Part shown: positions 5,511 through 13,975 of the stretch, one piece after another
Position numbering within the stretch: the first letter of the stretch is position 1
Layout: every line of letters starts with the position of its first letter
Assembly: GCA_947624945.1 (NCBI GenBank)
Contig: CANQMJ010000023.1
Span: forward strand, 1 to 22,971
Length of the DNA stretch: 22,971 nt
Reading direction: 5' to 3'
Origin: an uncultured Clostridia bacterium
GTDB lineage: Bacteria > Bacillota > Clostridia > Oscillospirales > CAG-272
The notes under the pieces: generated by a model
What the model saw: the letters and a program-made list of their open reading frames with translations, nothing else
Databases searched by the model: none
Told to the model about the DNA's origin: nothing
Made by a program: the position numbers and the translations under genes

Positions 5511-7598
5511 TCATTCGGCGAGCATCGCGTCTATTGTGGCATACCGCTTTTGCAGAAAATCGTCCACGTACTGTACATGCTCCTGCCATGTCCGCATACC
5601 GAGCGTGCTCGCGCGGCTTATGCCTATCTGATAGCGCAGAGCCTTATTCCACAGCTTGAAATTGTACACCTGCGAGCGCTCTATCTCGCCGGCTCCGCGC
5701 GACAGCGCGTCCTCTGCGACTTCCATGAGTCCTTCTTTTCGCTCGTCCCAGCGCGCGCGCACGCGCGACATGAATGATTCGTCCTTTGTCAGGAATTTCA
5801 TCCAGTTGTCGTACATCCACTCGCTGACGTAGTCTACCGAGCACCATCCCGTGTAGTCGTCCTTGTCCGTCAGGTTGTTGCCGAACGCCATGTCGTAGTC
5901 CCATATCGGTCCCGCCGTCAGCTTTCCGCCGACGGGCTTATACATATAGAGACTGCGGTAGAACGCACATTCGGAGTTGTACGTCAGCTCGTTGACTATG
6001 AACCAGTCGACCCACGAGTCGACGTCGATGTAGTCCTCATACCCCTCTCCCTTGACGATCGCCTCCTCCGCCGCCTTGATGTAGTTGTATATGTACTTAT
6101 ACTCCGCGTTCTTCGCCTCCGTTATCTCCGGCTCCTTTATATACATGCGCTTGCAGTACGTCGTGTCGAAGTAGTCCTTCGCCCAGACGTTCTCGCTCGA
6201 ATAGTCCCAGCCGAACTCGATGAGGAATCCCATGTCCTTTATTTTGCCGTCCGCGTCTGTGACGCGCTCGCCGAGCGGCACACGGTCCTCGTCGTCCTCT
6301 ATCTTCTCCGAAAGCATGAACACGCCCGCGTATTCGCCGTTTATGAACAAGTCGACCGAGCGGTACGACGGCGTGTACGGCATGCCGTCCATGTAGAGCG
6401 CCATCTCGGAGGCGACTATGTTGCGCAGCAGCGACATGTCGGCGTAGTTGCCGATGAGGCACCAGTCGCGGTCCGCCTTCATCGAGCAGAGCTTCGCTTT
6501 GCTGTCGAGCTTTATGCGGTACGAATGCTTCGGGAACGTGTTCCACGATGCGTTGCCGCGTCCCTTGACCGACAGCGTATATTTTTCGCCGTCGAGCGTC
6601 ATATAACCCGTTTTATACGTTTCCTTTGAGTCGATGTCGGAGCCGTCATCGGTATAGAGGCACAGTATCGGTATGTCGAGGCGCGCGCGCATCGCCGTTA
6701 TGCGGTATACGCGCTGTGCGCCGACGCTGTCCGTCACCGTGATCAGCGCGGGCGACGACAGGTCGAACGGAGCCGACGTGTCGCATACGCCGTCGCCGTC
6801 TATGTCGGCGCTTATGTAAAGCGACTTCATGTCCTTGTCCGACACGTCGTGCGGCACGTAGAGCGTGATTATATTGCCCTCGACCGTCGCATATGCGTCG
6901 TCGCGGACGCTTTCGCGCTTTTTATTTTCGTAAAGCGCCACGTCCGCTATCCTTGCGCGTCCCGCGCCGCCGAGCGTGTCGCCGTCGGCGCCGCCCACGG
7001 TCGAGGTGCCGTTATAGTACGCGACGTTCTGCGACTCCGCGACCTCATACAGATACGGCACGTCGCCGCCCGTCATGTACAGCGACGCGCGCGGCGCGTC
7101 GATGTCGAAGCGCGAGATGTTTTCGTCGCCGCGTATGTCGATGGTACATTCGCCGTCGGCGCGGAAGCACAGCTTCCCCGCACCGCCGAGCTTCCCCTCG
7201 ATCATGAGGCATATGCCGTCCGTGAACGTAACGTCACGGTCGAGCGTGACAGTCTCCTCGAGCACGACGAACGGGTCCTCGCCGCTTTCGCGTCTGTACT
7301 CGCCGAACGCATCGCCCGACAAAAGCAGATCGAGCGTGGCAGCGTCGGAGATGCGGAACGCGTCCGCGTCCGCGGACGCGGCGGCAGAATCGGTGTCGAC
7401 AGTGTCGGTCACTGTCCCCGTGTGCGCGCCCGTGTTTTGATGCTTTTCCGTCGTCGGCTCGTCCGTGACGTTCGCCGCCGTGTCGGACGGTGTCCCCGAC
7501 GGCGACGCCATCGCCATTATCACGACGACTGCGGCGACCGCGACCGCGAGCAGCATCACTATCATGTATTCGCTGTTTCTTTGTCTTTTTTTCTTCAT
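5511..7598 (-). CDS. Membrane-anchored CotH-kinase-family protein, 695 aa
   Basis: CotH proteins are atypical protein-kinase-fold enzymes; in Bacillus CotH phosphorylates spore-coat proteins. Here residues 11-31 form a single N-terminal membrane anchor. Residues 32-80 are a Thr/Asp-rich linker, and 80-300 a region of mostly beta character with no family I can name. The CotH domain spans about 305-690. Its marks are VKGRGNASWNTFPKHSYRIK (344-363), LIGNYADMSLLRN (381-393), VFMLSEKIEDDEDR (426-439) and GPIWDYDMAFGN (563-574), the last carrying the D-x-D pair expected to bind metal-ATP. The domain would lie outside the cytoplasmic membrane. There is no clear Shine-Dalgarno before the ATG (CATACGA), but a good promoter lies upstream. 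The stop codon overlaps an A/T-only inverted repeat (5492-5511). A structural surface role is possible if the kinase is inactive. Confidence 0.85.
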   Translation of the reverse strand: MKKKRQRNSEYMIVMLLAVAVAAVVVIMAMASPSGTPSDTAANVTDEPTTEKHQNTGAHTGTVTDTVDTDSAAASADADAFRISDAATLDLLLSGDAFGEYRRESGEDPFVVLEETVTLDRDVTFTDGICLMIEGKLGGAGKLCFRADGECTIDIRGDENISRFDIDAPRASLYMTGGDVPYLYEVAESQNVAYYNGTSTVGGADGDTLGGAGRARIADVALYENKKRESVRDDAYATVEGNIITLYVPHDVSDKDMKSLYISADIDGDGVCDTSAPFDLSSPALITVTDSVGAQRVYRITAMRARLDIPILCLYTDDGSDIDSKETYKTGYMTLDGEKYTLSVKGRGNASWNTFPKHSYRIKLDSKAKLCSMKADRDWCLIGNYADMSLLRNIVASEMALYMDGMPYTPSYRSVDLFINGEYAGVFMLSEKIEDDEDRVPLGERVTDADGKIKDMGFLIEFGWDYSSENVWAKDYFDTTYCKRMYIKEPEITEAKNAEYKYIYNYIKAAEEAIVKGEGYEDYIDVDSWVDWFIVNELTYNSECAFYRSLYMYKPVGGKLTAGPIWDYDMAFGNNLTDKDDYTGWCSVDYVSEWMYDNWMKFLTKDESFMSRVRARWDERKEGLMEVAEDALSRGAGEIERSQVYNFKLWNKALRYQIGISRASTLGMRTWQEHVQYVDDFLQKRYATIDAMLAE

Positions 7599-7637
7599 TC
7601 GTATGTAACTGCATGATATTTTTCGGTTTGATATATT

Positions 7638-7666
7638 ATTTTACCATATAAAACTCGATTAGTCTA
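7638..7666 (-). promoter_or_regulatory. Extended -10 promoter for the CotH-like gene
   Basis: On the minus strand, -35 TAGACT (7661-7666), 17-bp spacer, -10 TAAAAT (7638-7643) preceded by TGG, which makes an extended -10. It is 40 nt upstream of the ATG. Confidence 0.6.
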
Positions 7667-7698
7667 CAAAATCTTTTCCAAAAATGCACAAACAGTTA

Positions 7699-7727
7699 TT
7701 GCTAAACGTCGATTTTTGTGCTATAAT
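7699..7727 (+). promoter_or_regulatory. Extended -10 promoter for the YitT-family gene
   Basis: -35 TTGCTA (7699-7704), 17-bp spacer, -10 TATAAT (7722-7727) preceded by TGC. It is back to back with the promoter of the divergent CotH-like gene, about 33 bp apart. Confidence 0.75.
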
Positions 7728-7778
7728 CGACAGTGCGGCATACCGCATAAACTGTACTTTCGAAAATCGAGGTCCCGC

Positions 7779-8657
7779 ATGGACGCATCAGGTACACAGA
7801 TACAGTCATCGAAATCGGCGCGCGTCAGGGAGTTCGTTCTTCTGACCGGCGCGACCGTAATGCTCGCATTCGGAATTTATGTATTCCGATTCCAGAACAA
7901 CTTCACGTTCGGAGGCGTCACGGGAATATCGCTGCTGCTGTCGGCGGTGACGCACGTCCCCGCAGCGACGCTCGTCACGATACTGAACGCCGCGATGCTC
8001 GTCGTCGCGTTCATCGTGCTCGGACGCGAATTCGCGGCGAAAAGCGTATACGTGACAGTCCTATACTCGCTCATCATATACGCGCTCGAATTCATCCTCC
8101 CGCTCGATGGACCGATAACAGACGAACCGGTGCTCGAACTCATCTTCGCCATCATGGTGCCGGGCGCGGCGTCGGCGACCATATTCCACTTCGACGCGTC
8201 GAGCGGCGGCACGGACATAATCGCGATGATACTGCGCAAGTACACGAAGGTCAACATCGGAACGGGACTCATCATCGCCGACGCGCTGACGGTCACATGC
8301 TCGTTCTTCGTATTCGGCATCAAGACGGGACTTTTCTCACTCTGCGGATTCCTCGCGAAATCGTTCGTCATCGACAACGTCATCGAGAGCATCAACATAT
8401 GCAAATATTTCCACGTCGTATGCAGCGACCCGAAGCCTATCTGCGACTACATATGCGATGTGCTCAAGCGCGACGCGACCGTATATGAGGCGACGGGAGC
8501 GTTCACGGGCAACCACAAGAGCGTCATAATGACGGTCATGACGCGCCGTCAGGCGATACAGCTTCGCACGTTCATAAAGAAAAGCGAGCCGGGCGCGTTC
8601 ATCATGATAACGAACACGAGCGAGATCATAGGAAAAGGATTCCGCGCGACAGTTTAG
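7779..8657 (+). CDS. YitT family membrane protein (DUF161 plus DUF2179), 292 aa
   Basis: Polytopic membrane protein of the YitT group, whose transport substrate is not established. About six hydrophobic segments occupy residues 15-190, including the family stretch NFTFGGVTGISLLL and the SSGGTDIIAMILRKY loop. Residues about 215-290 form the soluble C-terminal DUF2179 domain (VYEATGAFTGNHKSVIM and MITNTSEIIGKGF), a ferredoxin-like fold thought to sense or regulate. Length is normal for the family. The start at 7779 (GAGGT, then CCCGC, then ATG) is preferred over an in-frame ATG at 7716, which lies upstream of the -10 box and so would not be transcribed. The gene is divergent from the CotH-like gene and stands alone. 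Family assignment is firm; function is unknown. Confidence 0.9.
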   Translation: MDASGTQIQSSKSARVREFVLLTGATVMLAFGIYVFRFQNNFTFGGVTGISLLLSAVTHVPAATLVTILNAAMLVVAFIVLGREFAAKSVYVTVLYSLIIYALEFILPLDGPITDEPVLELIFAIMVPGAASATIFHFDASSGGTDIIAMILRKYTKVNIGTGLIIADALTVTCSFFVFGIKTGLFSLCGFLAKSFVIDNVIESINICKYFHVVCSDPKPICDYICDVLKRDATVYEATGAFTGNHKSVIMTVMTRRQAIQLRTFIKKSEPGAFIMITNTSEIIGKGFRATV

Positions 8658-8673
8658 CGCAAATATTTCCGCC

Positions 8674-8702
8674 GCGCGGAATTGCCTCTTGCAATTCCGC
8701 GC
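8674..8702 (+). terminator. Hairpin after the YitT gene, overlapping the tRNA promoter
   Basis: Perfect 12-bp stem GCGCGGAATTGC / GCAATTCCGCGC (8674-8685 with 8691-8702) with loop CTCTT, 16 bp past the stop codon. There is no U tract, so termination here would be weak or factor-dependent. Confidence 0.5.
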
Positions 8703-8717
8703 ACGGTGTGATATATT
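8689..8717 (+). promoter_or_regulatory. Promoter of the tRNA-Arg gene
   Basis: -35 TTGCAA (8689-8694), 17-bp spacer, -10 TATATT (8712-8717), ending 11 nt before the mature tRNA 5' end. The -35 box lies within the loop and right arm of the preceding hairpin. Confidence 0.6.
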
Positions 8718-8728
8718 ATTGTTACCGT

Positions 8729-8802
8729 GTCTGCGTAGCTCAGTTGGATAGAGCGACCGCCTCCTAAGCGGTAGGTCGGGTGTTCAAGTCACCTCGCGGA
8801 CG
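8729..8802 (+). tRNA. tRNA-Arg (anticodon CCU)
   Basis: A full cloverleaf can be drawn by eye. The acceptor stem is GTCTGCG / CGCGGAC with one G-T pair. The D arm is GCTC...GAGC. The anticodon stem is ACCGC / GCGGT with loop CTCCTAA, giving anticodon CCT at 8763-8765, which reads the AGG codon. The T arm is GGGTG-TTCAAGT-CACCT. The discriminator base is G and CCA is not encoded. A perfect terminator follows at once, so this is a single-gene unit. Confidence 0.95.
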
Positions 8803-8805
8803 TTG

Positions 8806-8843
8806 GCGCCGCTCACGGCTTTCCGTGAGCGGCGCGTTTTTTT
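8806..8843 (+). terminator. Rho-independent terminator of tRNA-Arg
   Basis: Perfect 13-bp stem GCGCCGCTCACGG / CCGTGAGCGGCGC (8806-8818 with 8823-8835), CTTT loop, then GTTTTTTT. Confidence 0.95.
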
Positions 8844-8887
8844 GCATCAGCATATAAAAAATCACATGCACGGTGCATGTTACGTAC

Positions 8888-8915
8888 TTGACAGCGCGCG
8901 CGGATGTGATATACT
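8888..8915 (+). promoter_or_regulatory. Promoter of the M16C protease gene
   Basis: -35 TTGACA (8888-8893), 16-bp spacer, -10 TATACT (8910-8915), 39 nt before the GTG start. Confidence 0.8.
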
Positions 8916-8954
8916 GTTATCATAGCCTGAAAATATTATACGGAGGTAAATAAA

Positions 8955-11897
8955 GTGGCAAAAAACATCAAGTCGAGCGCGGAGCTCGCCCCCATGCCCG
9001 CATATGAGCTCGTGATGGAGGAATATCTCCCCGACATCCGAAGCTGCGGTCTTGTATTCCATCATAAAAAGAGCGGCGCGCGCGTATGCGTGCTCTCGAA
9101 TGACGACGAAAATAAGGTATTCTGCGCCGGATTCCGCACGACGCCGTCCGACAGCACGGGCGTGCCGCACATAATCGAGCACACAGTCTTAAACGGCTCC
9201 GAGCACTTCCCGTCACGCGACCCGTTCATGTCGCTCGTCAAGGGCTCGCTCCACACGTTCTTAAACGCGATGACGTATCCGGATAAGACTATCTTCCCCG
9301 TCGCGAGCTGCAACGACAAGGACTTCAAAAATCTCATGCACGTCTACCTCGATTCGGTGTTCCACCCGAACATATATCACCGCCGCGAGATATTCATGCA
9401 GGAGGGCTGGCACTATGAGCTCGACTCGCCCGACGACGAGCTGCGCATAAACGGCGTCGTTTACAGCGAGATGAAAGGCGCGCTCTCGACTCCCGCCTCT
9501 ATTCTCGGCGAGAACATGCAGCAGCGCCTGTACCCCGACAACACATACGGCGTAAACTCGGGCGGCGACCCCGACCATATTCCCGAGCTCACGTACGAAA
9601 ACTTTCTCGACTTCCACCGCCGTTACTATCACCCCGTCAACAGCTACATCTATATATACGGCGACGTAGACGTGGAGGAGCGCCTCGGTTGGCTCGACGA
9701 GAACTACCTCTCGCAGTATGACAAAATCGAGCTCGACTCCCACATCGACCCTCAGCCTCATTGGGGCGGCGTCCGCACCGTGCGCGAGACGTACTCCGTC
9801 GGCAATGACGACGCGCTCGACGGCAAGTCATACTTCGGCTATGCGACGCTGCTCCCGCAGATGTCGACGCTCGAGGCGGCAGCGTTTGAGGCGATCGCAG
9901 ACGCTCTCATCTACACGCAGGGCGCGCCGATACGTCAGGCGCTTCTCGACGCCGGCATTGGCAAAAACATCACGGGCGGCTACGGCGACCACATGCTCGA
10001 GCCGTACTTCACGATAGAGGCGCGCGAGGCAAACTCCGCCGACTGCGACAAATTCTTTGAAATAATCGACCGCGTACTGCGCGAGCAGGTCAAAAACGGC
10101 ATCAACCGCGATTCGCTGCGCGCATATATCAACTCGAACGAGTTCTGGTGGCGCGAAGCCGACTTCGGCGGCACGCCGAACGGACTCGTCTACATCATCA
10201 ACTCGCTCGGCACATGGCTCTACGATGAAAACGCGCCGTTCGCTACACTCAAACGCAACGACACCTACGCCGAGCTGCGCAAAAAGCTCGACACGCGTTA
10301 CTTCGAGGAGCTCATAGAGAAATATCTGCTCGGCTCCGACCACGTTCTGCACTATGACCTCGAGCCTGAGCGCGGACTTCTCGACCGTCAGAACGCGGCG
10401 CTGCGCGAAAAGCTCGCCGCTTATAAGGCGTCGTTGTCGCCCGAGGAAGTACAGAAGATAGTGGACGACACGAAGGCGCTGCGCGAATATCAGTCCGCGC
10501 CGCCGACGGAGGAAGAACTGAACTGCATCCCGTCGCTCGAACGCTCAGACATAAAGCGCGAGGCGCCTCACTTCTGCAACGAGGAGCGCACGATAGCGGG
10601 CGTTCCCGCCGTTTACCACGACATTCCGACGAACGGCATCGCGTATATCTCCGTCTACTTCGACGCAGACGGCATACCGACGGAGCTCCTTCCCTACATA
10701 GGTCTTATCCCCGACGTGCTCGGCAGCGTCGACACGTCGAAGCACTCGTATTTTGAGCTGTCCAACGACATAGGCATCAACCTCGGCGGACTCGGCGCCG
10801 GCACTCACGTTATGCCGTGTGCGAAGGAGCGCGGCGCATACAAGCTCTACGGCTCCGTGACGCTCAGCGCGCTGTCCGACAAGGTCGCATACGCCATGGA
10901 CCTCGCCGGCGAGATAATCTCGTCGTCGAAGATAAACGACAAGAAGCGTCTGCGCGAGATAATAAGCGAGGTGCAGTCGCGCAGGCTCGTCAGGTTCTCG
11001 AACAGCGGCAACTACATCGCTTCGCGCCGTGCGACGTCGTACTTCTCGAAGCTCGACGCATGCTCCGAGCTCATGGGCGGCATCGAGGCGTACAACGTGA
11101 TCAAGGACAAGATGTCGGACTACGACAAGTACGCGGATGAGATCATCGAGAAGATCACCGCCGCCGTCGACTACATTTTCAGAAGCGGCAAAATGCTCAT
11201 CAGCGTGACCGCCGACGAGACGGGACTCTCACAGCTCGAGTCGTCGCTGCCGTCGTTTATCGGATCGCTGCGCACCGCTCCGCGTCCCACAGGATCGTCC
11301 GAGATCGTGCCCGAGAAGAAGAACGAGGGCTTCATGATGCCGATACAGGTCCAGTACGTGACGCGCGCCGGCAACATGTTCGACACAGGCCACAAGTATT
11401 CGGGCGTGCTCAACGTTCTGGCGAACTCGCTGCGCATCGACTATCTCTATCAGGAGATACGCGTCAAGGGCGGCGCTTACGGACAGTCGTGCTCGTTCGA
11501 CTCCGTAACGGGCAACGTCACGTTCTCCTCGTACCGCGACCCGCAGCTCCGCGCCACCGACGAGGTGTACCGCAAGACGGGCGATTTCGTCCGCGCGCTC
11601 GCGCCGGACGAAAAGGAGCTGACGAAGCTCATAATCGGCACGTTCTCGTCGCTCGATTTCCCGAAGACGGCGCGTCAGAAGGCGGCGTCGTCCATGCACG
11701 CGTACATGACGGGCGTCACATACGAGGACGTACAGCGTCAGCGCGAGGAGGCGCTCGATGTAACCGTCGAACAGCTCAACGCCGAAGCGGACATGATAGA
11801 CGACGTCATCGCGCAGAACTACGTCTGCACGATAGGCAACGAGGCGAAGGTCCGCGAGTGCGCGGATATGTTCGACACGCTCGCGACGCTGTCGTAA
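8955..11897 (+). CDS. M16C-family zinc metalloprotease (presequence protease / insulinase type), 980 aa
   Basis: A single-chain clamshell peptidase of the PreP/Cym1 type that degrades peptides, with no signal peptide and so probably cytoplasmic. The inverted zinc motif HIIEH is at 72-76 and the third ligand is E172 in VVYSEMKGA. Conserved companions are FPSRDPF (85-91) and FLNAMTYPDKTIFP (102-115). The second half carries the catalytically silent homologous domain with the VKGGAYGQSC loop (837-846), which helps bind substrate. The 980-residue length is normal for this clostridial group. The start codon is GTG, supported by GGAGG with an 8-nt gap and by lack of an upstream alternative. It is a single-gene unit between its own promoter and terminator. 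The family call is very secure; the physiological substrate is unknown. Confidence 0.95.
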   Translation: MAKNIKSSAELAPMPAYELVMEEYLPDIRSCGLVFHHKKSGARVCVLSNDDENKVFCAGFRTTPSDSTGVPHIIEHTVLNGSEHFPSRDPFMSLVKGSLHTFLNAMTYPDKTIFPVASCNDKDFKNLMHVYLDSVFHPNIYHRREIFMQEGWHYELDSPDDELRINGVVYSEMKGALSTPASILGENMQQRLYPDNTYGVNSGGDPDHIPELTYENFLDFHRRYYHPVNSYIYIYGDVDVEERLGWLDENYLSQYDKIELDSHIDPQPHWGGVRTVRETYSVGNDDALDGKSYFGYATLLPQMSTLEAAAFEAIADALIYTQGAPIRQALLDAGIGKNITGGYGDHMLEPYFTIEAREANSADCDKFFEIIDRVLREQVKNGINRDSLRAYINSNEFWWREADFGGTPNGLVYIINSLGTWLYDENAPFATLKRNDTYAELRKKLDTRYFEELIEKYLLGSDHVLHYDLEPERGLLDRQNAALREKLAAYKASLSPEEVQKIVDDTKALREYQSAPPTEEELNCIPSLERSDIKREAPHFCNEERTIAGVPAVYHDIPTNGIAYISVYFDADGIPTELLPYIGLIPDVLGSVDTSKHSYFELSNDIGINLGGLGAGTHVMPCAKERGAYKLYGSVTLSALSDKVAYAMDLAGEIISSSKINDKKRLREIISEVQSRRLVRFSNSGNYIASRRATSYFSKLDACSELMGGIEAYNVIKDKMSDYDKYADEIIEKITAAVDYIFRSGKMLISVTADETGLSQLESSLPSFIGSLRTAPRPTGSSEIVPEKKNEGFMMPIQVQYVTRAGNMFDTGHKYSGVLNVLANSLRIDYLYQEIRVKGGAYGQSCSFDSVTGNVTFSSYRDPQLRATDEVYRKTGDFVRALAPDEKELTKLIIGTFSSLDFPKTARQKAASSMHAYMTGVTYEDVQRQREEALDVTVEQLNAEADMIDDVIAQNYVCTIGNEAKVRECADMFDTLATLS

Positions 11898-11932
11898 GTT
11901 GTAATAGAAACAGTCACTACTCACTATTTCAC

Positions 11933-11966
11933 GCAAAAGACCGCCGCGCGCGGTCTTTTGCATTTT
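11933..11966 (+). terminator. Rho-independent terminator of the M16C protease gene
   Basis: Perfect 11-bp stem GCAAAAGACCG / CGGTCTTTTGC (11933-11943 with 11951-11961) around a CG-rich 7-nt loop, followed by ATTTTG, 35 bp past the stop codon. Confidence 0.85.
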
Positions 11967-11990
11967 GTGAAAATAACGCGCCCGCCGCAC

Positions 11991-12019
11991 TTGCGCGGTG
12001 CGGTAATTTATGATACAAT
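11991..12019 (+). promoter_or_regulatory. Promoter of the GH43 - bile salt hydrolase unit
   Basis: -35 TTGCGC (11991-11996), 17-bp spacer, -10 TACAAT (12014-12019) with TGA just upstream as an extended -10. Confidence 0.7.
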
Positions 12020-12052
12020 ATAACCAAGGCAAGAAAGGACGATGATGACATC

Positions 12053-12961
12053 ATGGAACAAAACTGCTATTTATTCGTACATTTTACGGGCGAATCCCCC
12101 GACGGCGAGCAGATCTACTTTTCCCTCTCCCGCGACGGCGCCCATTTTCATGACGCGAACGGCGGCGCGCCCGTCCTGCGCTCCGATATCGGTGAGCGCG
12201 GCGTGCGCGACCCGTTCATTCTGCGCTCACACATAGAAGGCAAATTCTACATAATCGGCACCGATCTGCGCATCGCAAACGGCAAGGGCTGGGGCGTCGC
12301 GCAGAACGAAGGCAGTCTTAGTATGCTCGTGTGGCGCTCGAACGATCTCGTTCACTGGTCGGAGCCGTGGATGTTCGACACGGCGGTGCCTGACGCGGGC
12401 TGCGTATGGGCGCCGGAGGCGGCGTACGATGTGACGCGCGACGCGTATCTCGTGTTCTGGGCGTCGAAGGTGCTCGTAGGCGACGGCGACTGCCGCAAGC
12501 AGAAGATATTCTGCTCGTATACGCGCGACTTCGTTTCATTCACCGAGCCGAAGCTCTACATCGAAAAAGCCGACGACGTTATCGACACGACGATAGTCCA
12601 CGAAAACGGCATATTCTACCGCTTCTCGAAGGACGAGACGACGAAGCGCATCATCATGGACTGCGGTCCCGACCTGATGGGCGAGTTCACCGAGATACAC
12701 AGCGACGCGCTCGCGTCCATTCCCGGCGTCGAGGGTCCCATCGCGTTTCTGCGTCACGACGGCGCGTGGTGCCTGATGCTCGATCAGTTTGCAAAGCACG
12801 CGGGCTATCTGCCGCTTCTGTCCCGCGACCTCGCGGGCGGCAAATTCGACGTTATGAACGCCGCCGACTACGATTTAGGCAAGACCGTCAAGCGTCACGG
12901 CAGCATACTGCCTATCACGGAAGAAGAATACGCGCGCGTCGCCGACGCGTACGGAATATGA
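12053..12961 (+). CDS. Glycoside hydrolase family 43-like protein, 302 aa
   Basis: A five-bladed beta-propeller glycosidase, probably acting on arabinose- or xylose-containing oligosaccharides. There is no signal peptide, so it would act on imported sugars in the cytoplasm. Visible family marks are VRDPFI (51-56), GKFYIIGTDLR (63-73), VWAPEAAYD (118-126), DTTIV (178-182) and VEGPIAF (226-232). In GH43 these positions supply the catalytic base, pKa-modulating Asp and general acid Glu, here plausibly D53, D178 and E228. There is no accessory carbohydrate-binding domain. The nearest Shine-Dalgarno-like run (AAAGGA, 12034-12039) is 13 nt from the ATG, which is unusually far; two closer ATGs (12042, 12045) are out of frame. 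It is 23 bp upstream of the bile-salt-hydrolase-like gene and likely cotranscribed. GH43 versus the related GH32/62/68 propellers cannot be settled by eye, but GH43 fits best. Confidence 0.8.
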   Translation: MEQNCYLFVHFTGESPDGEQIYFSLSRDGAHFHDANGGAPVLRSDIGERGVRDPFILRSHIEGKFYIIGTDLRIANGKGWGVAQNEGSLSMLVWRSNDLVHWSEPWMFDTAVPDAGCVWAPEAAYDVTRDAYLVFWASKVLVGDGDCRKQKIFCSYTRDFVSFTEPKLYIEKADDVIDTTIVHENGIFYRFSKDETTKRIIMDCGPDLMGEFTEIHSDALASIPGVEGPIAFLRHDGAWCLMLDQFAKHAGYLPLLSRDLAGGKFDVMNAADYDLGKTVKRHGSILPITEEEYARVADAYGI

Positions 12962-12984
12962 GCGCATGAAAGGAGCAAAATCAC

Positions 12985-13962
12985 ATGTGTACGGCTGCGA
13001 CATATAAGACAAAGGATCACTATTTCGGACGCAATCTCGACCTCGAATATTCGTATCATGAGACGGTGACGGTCACGCCGCGCCGCTATCCGTTCGATTT
13101 CCGTCACATGGGCGAGTGTCACGACCACTACGCCATGATAGGCATGGCTTACGTCGCCGACGGCTACCCGCTCTACTACGACGCGACAAACGAGCGCGGT
13201 CTCTCTATGGCGGGGCTCAACTTTCCCGGCAACGCGGACTACAAGCCGCTCTGCGTCGACGGCAGTCTTGACAACGTAGCGCCGTTCGAGTTCATCCCGT
13301 GGATACTTACGCAGTGCTCGACCGTCGCGGACGCGCGCGGTCTGCTCTCGCGCCTGAATCTTTGCCGCGAGGACTTTTCGCCGTCGCTTCCGGCGTCTCC
13401 TCTCCACTGGATGATCGCCGACCGCGACGAGGCGATCGTCGTAGAATCGGTGAAGGACGGGCTTAAGGTATACGACGACCCGGTAGGAATTCTCACGAAC
13501 AATCCGCCGTTCGACTATCACATGCTCAACCTCGCCAACTACATGGGTGTTACGCGCGAGGAGCCGACGAGCACGTTTGCGGACGGGTTTGAGCTGAAAC
13601 CTTACAGCCGCGGCATGGGCGGCATCGGAATACCGGGCGACCTGTCGTCGGCGTCGCGCTTTGTCAAGGCCGCGTTCACGCGCATGAACTCCGTGTCGGG
13701 CGAGAGCGAGCAGGAGAGTGTAGCGCAGTTCTTTAAGATACTCGGCTCCGTTGAGCAGCAGCGCGGCTGCGCACGCGTCGGTCACAAGTTCGAGATAACG
13801 ATATATTCGTCGTGCTGCAACGTCGACACCGGCGTCTACTACTACACCACATACGAAAACGGCGCGCTTTCCGCCGTGGACATGCACCGCGAGGACCTCG
13901 ACTCCGCATCCCTCGCCGTCTACGACCTCTTGACCGCGCCGGAAGTAAAGTATCAGAATTAA
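12985..13962 (+). CDS. bsh: Choloylglycine hydrolase family protein, bile salt hydrolase type
   Basis: An N-terminal nucleophile hydrolase that would cleave the amide bond of glycine- or taurine-conjugated bile acids. Removal of Met1 exposes Cys2 as nucleophile. The other active-site positions known from Clostridium perfringens and Bifidobacterium enzymes are present: R16 and D19 (FGRNLD), N79 in SMAGLNFPGNADY, N172 in LTNNPPFDYH, and R225 in SSASRFVKAAF. The C-terminal part with GVYYYTTYEN and AVDMHREDLD resembles the C. perfringens enzyme closely. Length (325 aa) is standard, and no signal peptide is present, fitting a cytoplasmic enzyme. AAAGGAG precedes the ATG by 9 nt. It follows the GH43 gene directly. 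A penicillin V acylase-like specificity is the alternative, though the AGLNFPG and TNNP segments favour bile salts. This is the best pointer to a gut habitat. Confidence 0.88.
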   Translation: MCTAATYKTKDHYFGRNLDLEYSYHETVTVTPRRYPFDFRHMGECHDHYAMIGMAYVADGYPLYYDATNERGLSMAGLNFPGNADYKPLCVDGSLDNVAPFEFIPWILTQCSTVADARGLLSRLNLCREDFSPSLPASPLHWMIADRDEAIVVESVKDGLKVYDDPVGILTNNPPFDYHMLNLANYMGVTREEPTSTFADGFELKPYSRGMGGIGIPGDLSSASRFVKAAFTRMNSVSGESEQESVAQFFKILGSVEQQRGCARVGHKFEITIYSSCCNVDTGVYYYTTYENGALSAVDMHREDLDSASLAVYDLLTAPEVKYQN

Positions 13963-13975
13963 ATTATATTTTATC

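Noticed and set aside
5492..5511. Terminator of the CotH-like gene formed by an A/T-only inverted repeat
   Set aside because: The stem is all A-T and overlaps the stop codon, so it is too weak to list as a terminator.
6849..7616. Plus-strand open frame of 255 codons
   Set aside because: Opposite-strand shadow of the CotH-like gene with typical low-complexity Arg/Val/His composition.
11229..13887. Long minus-strand open frames opposite the M16C, GH43 and BSH genes
   Set aside because: No recognisable motifs, no ribosome binding sites, and fully overlapped by genes with strong family matches.
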